Shown here one piece after another: positions 18,921-21,520 of a stretch of 21,520 bases of DNA; the first letter of the stretch is position 1; the number at the start of each line of letters is the position of its first letter. The stretch comes from a virus. The position numbers and the translations under genes are program-made. The notes beneath the pieces are model-generated. The model had not been told where the DNA came from, did no database searches, and saw only the letters and a program-made list of their open reading frames with translations. The stretch covers positions 1-21,520 of IMG/VR virus record IMGVR_UViG_3300023180_000468. One strand, given 5' to 3'.

Positions 18921-18967
18921 GATACTTTTGGTGGTATGAATCCGAAGGGTTTTTATCCCTCATGACG

Positions 18968-18975
18968 TATTTATT
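18968..18975 (-). promoter_or_regulatory. Near-consensus late promoter box AATAAATA
   Basis: The box sits directly downstream of the terminator at 18983-19005 and about 47 bases upstream of the 51-aa gene start. One base differs from TATAAATA. Its position just after a terminator is what a new late transcription unit would need. Confidence 0.5.
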
Positions 18976-18982
18976 GACGAGT

Positions 18983-19005
18983 AAAAAGGGGTCCGAAGAC
19001 CCCTT
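18983..19005 (-). terminator. Intrinsic terminator with UUCG loop
   Basis: On the minus strand an 8-bp stem AAGGGGTC/GACCCCTT closes a TTCG tetraloop and runs into a T-rich tail (18987-18983). It lies eight bases after the stop of the 50-aa gene and ends the glycosyltransferase transcription unit. The opposite strand has only a weak T-run, so it is mainly a minus-strand terminator. Confidence 0.9.
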
Positions 19006-19012
19006 ACTATTA

Positions 19013-19165
19013 TCAACCTTTACCTTGTCCGCGATACATCTTACGTGCTTTATTGCGAGAAGTCGCGGCATACTTTGTATTCGTCCCTGTGCCCTGACGA
19101 GTCTTCTTCGGTTTTCCGGGTGTAAAACCACTCTTGTTCACACCAACCTTTGCCTTAACTGCCAT
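19013..19165 (-). CDS. Small basic protein of unknown function (50 aa)
   Basis: The 50-aa product, MAVKAKVGVNKSGFTPGKPK..., is rich in lysine, arginine, glycine and threonine, and ends in NKARKMYRGQGKG. It would be strongly positively charged and probably disordered, like small nucleic-acid-binding or ribosomal-tail peptides. I recognise the style of a small conserved cyanophage protein but cannot name a function. A strong Shine-Dalgarno AAGGAGAT (19171-19178), spaced five bases, overlaps the end of the preceding gene, and a terminator follows at once. This makes it a well-supported, probably well-translated gene. Confidence 0.85.
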   Translation of the reverse strand: MAVKAKVGVNKSGFTPGKPKKTRQGTGTNTKYAATSRNKARKMYRGQGKG

Positions 19166-19167
19166 AA

Positions 19168-19332
19168 TTAATCTCCTTGTGTAATTTGTGTTTCAAGTTC
19201 CGAGGGGTTCGGAGACCCAGAAGAGTAGAAGTCCTCTGCTAGGTCTGTCATTTTATCAAAGTATTCATCTTGGGTCAAGCCTTCAGCAAGAACTTGACCT
19301 TTGTGGAGAATTGTATAAAACTCCTGCGCCAT
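19168..19332 (-). CDS. Small protein of unknown function (54 aa)
   Basis: The 54-aa frame reads MAQEFYTILHKGQVLAEGLT... and ends SGSPNPSELETQITQGD. A YTILHKG strand followed by an acidic amphipathic helix (about residues 20-37, QDEYFDKMTDLAEDFY) suggests a small folded domain. The pattern resembles small conserved cyanophage proteins, but no function is known to me. It starts two bases after the glycosyltransferase stop and ends two bases before the 50-aa gene, so all three should be co-transcribed. The start has no clear ribosome site of its own, so translation is probably coupled. Confidence 0.8.
   Translation of the reverse strand: MAQEFYTILHKGQVLAEGLTQDEYFDKMTDLAEDFYSSGSPNPSELETQITQGD
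19171..19178 (-). promoter_or_regulatory. Strong ribosome binding site of the 50-aa gene
   Basis: AAGGAGAT on the minus strand, five bases before the ATG at 19165, inside the last codons of the upstream 54-aa gene. It is the strongest Shine-Dalgarno sequence in the window. Confidence 0.85.
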
Positions 19333-19334
19333 TA

Positions 19335-20102
19335 TCAGATCACCCTTGTCTTTTCGTGACCAACTCTAATACGTGGGTCACACCAAATCTCAAAACCTGC
19401 TGCGATAGCATCAAGACAGAATGATACATCCTCTCCACACATGTCCTGTACTTCACCAGATTCAAAGACTTGCATCTTAGGAGCAAACCAAGGATACTTG
19501 ATTTCTTCGTGCTCAAAGACACCATACTTAATCAATAACCAACCAAAACCAGCATAATCAACTGTAAAAGGCTTCTTACGCTTCTGAATGGTTTCTAAAG
19601 TTTCATGATTCATAACACCACCATTGTTACGGAAGTCATCCTCTTCCATCCAATGAGCAACACTAGTGGTCATACCATCTTCAGTACAATACCAACCAGA
19701 AGCAATGTCCTTATCCATCAGAACTAACTGATAGAACTTCTCAGCATTAAACACAATGTCACTATCAATCCATAACTGATAGTCATACTGTAACTTACCA
19801 TCCCATGGTTTCTGGTCAGGTCCACGAAGTACATTAGCACCCAAACACTTACAACGGGCAAAATTCACCATAGAACTATAGTCCTGTGAAATCTGAATAC
19901 TTGCTCCGTTCTGTACTAAGTCAAAACAAAGTTGAACAAAGTTCTTCAAATAAGTATATGATACTCCTCTACCAGGTAGACAGAATACTACTGTCTTCCC
20001 TTTAATCATTTCTCTTGCCTTTGCATAATCCCATTCTACTGCTGATGGTGTAGAAGACGCAACGGGCGTTTTTGCTTTTACTGTAAATCCTTTATTTGCC
20101 AT
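19335..20102 (-). CDS. Putative GT-A-fold glycosyltransferase
   Basis: This 255-aa protein has the layout of a nucleotide-sugar-dependent glycosyltransferase of the GT-A type. A beta strand and phosphate-loop-like segment (TVVFCLPGRGVSYTYLKNF, 37-55) comes first. It is followed by an LWIDSDIVF metal-binding DxD motif (110-118), a central region YAGFGWLLIKYGVF (183-196), and a GEDVSFC...IWCDPRIRVGHE segment (223-250) carrying the usual acidic catalytic residue and C-terminal histidine. It would transfer a sugar in the cytoplasm; the acceptor (phage DNA, virion protein or host glycan) cannot be told from the sequence. The first 25 residues are lysine- and serine-rich and poorly defined. The gene lies behind a sigma70-like promoter and heads a three-gene unit ending at the UUCG terminator. 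The fold is fairly sure, the activity less so. Confidence 0.7.
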   Translation of the reverse strand: MANKGFTVKAKTPVASSTPSAVEWDYAKAREMIKGKTVVFCLPGRGVSYTYLKNFVQLCFDLVQNGASIQISQDYSSMVNFARCKCLGANVLRGPDQKPWDGKLQYDYQLWIDSDIVFNAEKFYQLVLMDKDIASGWYCTEDGMTTSVAHWMEEDDFRNNGGVMNHETLETIQKRKKPFTVDYAGFGWLLIKYGVFEHEEIKYPWFAPKMQVFESGEVQDMCGEDVSFCLDAIAAGFEIWCDPRIRVGHEKTRVI

Positions 20103-20140
20103 AATTTGGTCAAGTTTGAATGTGAATCGATTCAGAAGTA

Positions 20141-20169
20141 ATTATACTACTAATCACTGAGGTTGTCTA
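20141..20169 (-). promoter_or_regulatory. Sigma70-type promoter upstream of the glycosyltransferase
   Basis: On the minus strand TAGACA (-35, 20164-20169) and a perfect TATAAT (-10, 20141-20146) are separated by exactly 17 bases. The promoter lies in the 76-base gap after the AbrB-like gene, and the start codon is about 38 bases beyond the -10. This is the form expected for early genes read by the host RNA polymerase. Confidence 0.75.
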
Positions 20170-20178
20170 CTCCTTTAC

Positions 20179-20376
20179 TCAGTCCTTATTAACTTCAGTG
20201 ATTACAATACAGTCTCCATCAACCTCCATATTTACTTCAGTACCCTCATACCACCTAAACTCACTCAGTATCCACTCAGGTATGACAACATAATACTCTC
20301 CAGTAATTGGATCAACCTCTACGGTCGTAAAATTTTCTCCGGGATTTTTTTGCATCTGAGGTATTTGTGTTTCCAT
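20179..20376 (-). CDS. AbrB/MazE-like small protein
   Basis: The 65-aa product has the outline of a swapped-hairpin AbrB (SpoVT/MazE) DNA-binding domain: a short lead, VDPITGEYYVVIPEWILSEF (21-40), then WYEGTEVNMEVDGDCIVITEV (42-62). This matches the family pattern of a beta strand, I/V-P-x-x-I/L, an E-G-T/D turn and D/G-x-I-V-I. Family members bind DNA as dimers and often act as repressors or antitoxins. No toxin gene is adjacent, so a regulator is likelier than an antitoxin. It lies just upstream of the sigma70-type promoter of the glycosyltransferase unit and just inside the AT-rich DNA, behind a candidate promoter located in GC-rich DNA. The helix is shorter and more aromatic than in typical AbrB, so the family call is moderate. 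Confidence 0.6.
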   Translation of the reverse strand: METQIPQMQKNPGENFTTVEVDPITGEYYVVIPEWILSEFRWYEGTEVNMEVDGDCIVITEVNKD

Positions 20377-20477
20377 TTTTGTTTTATATAGAAAAACTGA
20401 GAGTTATAAAAATAGCTGGCGAAAGCAAGACTTTATAGCTTAAAGGGACCCATGGGTTTTATATACGGGGGGCGGGC

Positions 20478-20506
20478 ATTATAACGCCACACGCGCCACG
20501 GCGCAA
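20478..20506 (-). promoter_or_regulatory. Candidate sigma70-type promoter reading toward the AbrB-like gene
   Basis: On the minus strand TTGCGC (20501-20506) and TATAAT (20478-20483) are separated by 17 bases. The TATAAT is an AT island in GC-rich sequence. It would give a leader of about 95 bases before the AbrB-like start. The -35 overlaps a GC-rich hairpin, so function is uncertain. Confidence 0.5.
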
Positions 20507-20525
20507 CGCCCCCACAACGGGGGGC
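20493..20525 (-). terminator. GC-rich hairpins after the 113-aa gene
   Basis: Two adjacent hairpins are visible on the minus strand: GCCCCC/GGGGGC with a 6-base loop (20508-20525), and GCGCC/GGCGC with a 2-base loop (20493-20504). There is no T-tract, so this is a terminator-like or RNA-stabilising structure, not a classical terminator. Confidence 0.35.
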
Positions 20526-20557
20526 ACTGCCAACCACGAACCCATAAGGACTGGGGG

Positions 20558-20899
20558 TCACAGACCCTTAAGGCGGTCACGGGCAGCGGCACGGCGGTCG
20601 GCAGCGTACTGAGAGGCAGCACGGGCAGCGTTGGCGGACTTATCACCAACCCACTGGCGACCCAAACCAGTGACACGGGTGATGGTGCCACCCTTACCAG
20701 AACCAGTGGCATGGGAAGCGGTCTGACCGTCACCGTCACGGACGGAACCAACACCAGTCAGGTGACCGTATCCGTCGGTGCGCTGCATGGTCTCACCCTT
20801 ACGGGGACCACGGGTCTTAAGGCGCTTAACGGAAACCTCTTTACCAGCAGCGTTAAGGTCGGCAGCGATGGCGGTCAGGTTGGAGAGGGAAGCGTTCAT
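20558..20899 (-). CDS. Basic protein of unknown function in GC-rich DNA (113 aa)
   Basis: The frame from the ATG at 20899 gives MNASLSNLTAIAADLNAAGK..., with an N-terminal amphipathic helix, a KRLKTRGPRKGE basic segment (25-36), a glycine-, threonine- and serine-rich middle (43-82), and a C-terminal alanine- and arginine-rich helix (ANAARAASQYAADRRAAARDRLKGL, last 25 residues). The charge pattern suggests nucleic-acid contact, but no known domain is recognised. Codons end mostly in G or C, unlike the neighbours to the left. An AAAGGA site lies at 20915-20920, about 15 bases from the start, which is further than usual, and a plausible sigma70-type promoter lies upstream. A frame of 91 codons in another phase (20754-20479) overlaps it but has low-complexity valine/proline content and is rejected. 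Confidence 0.65.
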   Translation of the reverse strand: MNASLSNLTAIAADLNAAGKEVSVKRLKTRGPRKGETMQRTDGYGHLTGVGSVRDGDGQTASHATGSGKGGTITRVTGLGRQWVGDKSANAARAASQYAADRRAAARDRLKGL

Positions 20900-20929
20900 G
20901 TCGGTTGGGTGTGTTCCTTTGACTCTTAT

Positions 20930-20959
20930 AAGATACAGGGTCGGAGGGGGTCAGGTCAA
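20930..20959 (-). promoter_or_regulatory. Candidate sigma70-type promoter of the 113-aa gene
   Basis: TTGACC (20954-20959) and TATCTT (20930-20935) are spaced 18 bases apart on the minus strand. The -10 matches four of six consensus bases. The -35 falls in the loop of the hairpin at 20946-20966. Confidence 0.35.
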
Positions 20960-20966
20960 GACCCCC
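20946..20966 (-). terminator. Hairpin after the WATWNVALWI gene
   Basis: GGGGGTC/GACCCCC form a 7-bp stem with a 7-base loop, 18 bases after the stop at 20985. There is no T-tract, so it is only terminator-like. Confidence 0.35.
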
Positions 20967-20984
20967 GGACCAGTAGTCTGACCG

Positions 20985-21212
20985 TCACAGGTCCGCCAGC
21001 ATCTCATCCAGGGCAGCGGTGTCGATGGTGCCATCCATCCAGCGGGCACCGTCAGGGGTCATCTGCCCCCACATCATCTCCAGGCGGGGGATGAGGCGGT
21101 CGTAGGAGTCATAACGCTGGGCGACCTTGTAGGTCGTCTCATCATTGCTGATCCAGAGGGCGACGTTCCAGGTCGCCCAGTTTGCCCATCCGTTGAAAGT
21201 GGTTGCGGTCAT
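20985..21212 (-). CDS. Small WATWNVALWI-motif phage protein (75 aa)
   Basis: The likely start is the ATG at 21212, giving MTATTFNGWANWATWNVALW... (75 aa). The motif NGWANWATWNVALWISNDE (residues 7-25) belongs to a small family seen in phages and their hosts (GY/W-x-N-Y/W-x-T-W-N-V-A-L-W-I-x-N-D). The rest, with an alpha-helical RYDSYDRLIPRLEMMWGQ region and an acidic end (DTAALDEMLADL), is consistent with a small cytoplasmic protein. Function is unknown to me. A longer version would need a TTG start at 21269 inside the previous gene, which is less likely. No strong ribosome site is visible. It lies in the GC-rich segment, between the small membrane protein and the 113-aa gene. Confidence 0.75.
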   Translation of the reverse strand: MTATTFNGWANWATWNVALWISNDETTYKVAQRYDSYDRLIPRLEMMWGQMTPDGARWMDGTIDTAALDEMLADL

Positions 21213-21246
21213 GTCGTTTCGTTTGGTATGAGAGAATTCTACAGGG

Positions 21247-21411
21247 TCAGGGGCGGACTGCCTGCTCAATGGTGGACAGTGCGTCTGCCGTCACAGTACG
21301 GGCAGGGGTGCTGGTCCAGAAGAGAACGCCAACCGCTGCCAGGATGATGAGGCGGAACATGGTCTGATGATGGAAGGATGCGGAACGTGAGCGGGTCAGT
21401 GCTTTGATCAT
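21247..21411 (-). CDS. Small membrane protein of unknown function (54 aa)
   Basis: The frame from the ATG at 21411 gives 54 residues. A basic N-terminus (MIKALTRSRSASFHHQT) is followed by one hydrophobic segment, MFRLIILAAVGVLFW (18-32), and a short polar tail. This is a single-span membrane peptide or an uncleaved signal anchor, with the positive side toward the cytoplasm. A shorter start at Met18 is possible. The ATG overlaps the stop of the preceding gene (TGATG), which argues for translational coupling. No family was recognised. Confidence 0.55.
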   Translation of the reverse strand: MIKALTRSRSASFHHQTMFRLIILAAVGVLFWTSTPARTVTADALSTIEQAVRP

Positions 21412-21520
21412 CAGTCGCGGTCGGAGATATTCCAGGTCCCGTAGGTTCCCTGAGGGCGGGTTGCTTCCCACTTGGCGAACCACTCCTGAGTGCCAGCAGC
21501 GGCAGCATCGCGGATTGCCT
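21411..21520 (-). CDS. C-terminal fragment of a gene entering from the right edge
   Basis: The last 35 codons read AIRDAAAAGTQEWFAKWEAT... and end NISDRD before a TGA at 21411-21413. The tryptophan-rich amphipathic sequence looks like real coding, unlike the two other open phases here (arginine/proline-rich). Its stop overlaps the start of the membrane protein gene. The rest of the protein lies outside the window, so no function can be given. Confidence 0.55.
   Translation of the reverse strand, partial: AIRDAAAAGTQEWFAKWEATRPQGTYGTWNISDRD

Larger units (their letters stand above)
20377..20557. other. Non-coding junction between AT-rich and GC-rich DNA
   Basis: No convincing gene lies here. 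Base composition changes within a few bases near 20460: the stretch to the left is AT-rich with several T/A runs, and the stretch to the right is dominated by G and C. The 10-bp palindrome ACCCATGGGT (20448-20457) sits at the edge. On the minus strand TATATAAAAC occurs twice, about 75 bases apart, once just right of the palindrome and once just before the AbrB-like start. Confidence 0.7.

Noticed and set aside
18898-19131. 77-codon minus frame
   Set aside because: It runs through the UUCG terminator and overlaps the well-supported 50-aa gene in another phase; its residues are unstructured.
19199-19213. Inverted repeat TCCGA/TCGGA inside the 54-aa gene
   Set aside because: It has a 5-bp stem inside coding sequence and no T-tract. 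It is too weak to call a terminator or operator.
20179-20376. Antitoxin reading of the AbrB/MazE-like protein
   Set aside because: No toxin-like gene lies next to it; the neighbours are a glycosyltransferase and, across the junction, a basic protein of unknown function.
20479-20754. 91-codon minus frame in the GC-rich part
   Set aside because: It has valine/proline/leucine low complexity, overlaps the better 113-aa gene and crosses the hairpins. It is probably an effect of GC-rich DNA having few stops.
20711-21094. 127-codon plus frame
   Set aside because: It is antisense to two better genes, with Gly/Thr/Ser-rich sequence and a break in character halfway. It is a shadow in GC-rich DNA.
20985-21269. 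Longer 94-aa version of the WATWNVALWI protein
   Set aside because: It needs a TTG start inside the preceding gene; the ATG at 21212 lies just before the conserved motif.
1-21520. tRNA genes, CRISPR arrays, insertion sequences
   Set aside because: No cloverleaf-like segment, no regularly spaced short repeats and no transposase motif were seen on either strand.

Overview
The window looks like the structural (tail baseplate) region of a T4-like cyanophage, read almost entirely on the minus strand. From about 20450 down to 1 the DNA is AT-rich. It carries a baseplate wedge series in T4 order, gp25 - gp6 - gp7 - gp8, then a DUF4815-type structural protein that runs off the left edge. Protein motifs support each call: the gp25 fold, a gp6/J-like protein of 658 aa (T4 gp6 is about 660 aa), the gp7 signature RSFYQSKGIEES...LFKVLYG, and the gp8 signature GDGYIWKYLF...EYITVP. 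The cyanophage assignment rests on DUF4815, the giant modular baseplate protein, and small genes of cyanophage type. It is an inference from family knowledge, not a database result.

Layout, right to left in the direction of transcription: (1) 21520-20558, a GC-rich segment with four small genes: an edge fragment, a small membrane protein, a WATWNVALWI protein, and a basic 113-aa protein. (2) 20557-20377, a non-coding junction where base composition falls sharply. It holds GC-rich hairpins, a candidate sigma70-type promoter and a 10-bp palindrome. (3) 20376-19013, an AbrB-like small protein, a sigma70-like promoter, a putative GT-A-type glycosyltransferase, and two small conserved-looking genes, closed by a strong intrinsic terminator with a UUCG loop. 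(4) 18975-1, the late module: a 51-aa gene, gp25, gp6, a 4274-aa gp7-like giant, gp8 and the DUF4815 protein, joined by gaps of 3 to 30 bases. Matches to the T4-type late promoter box (A/T)ATAAATA lie upstream of five genes.

The baseplate genes would work together: gp25, gp6, gp7 and gp8 are wedge components, and the last protein probably attaches at the wedge periphery, in the gp9/gp10 gene position. The most striking features are the giant gp7, whose first ~330 residues match the C-terminal part of T4 gp7 and are followed by almost 4000 residues of repeat modules and a YHYH-like domain; the apparent sharing of those modules with an insertion in gp8; and the abrupt GC-rich right end, which is either foreign DNA in the phage or an assembly join. 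Everything on the plus strand looks like antisense shadow.
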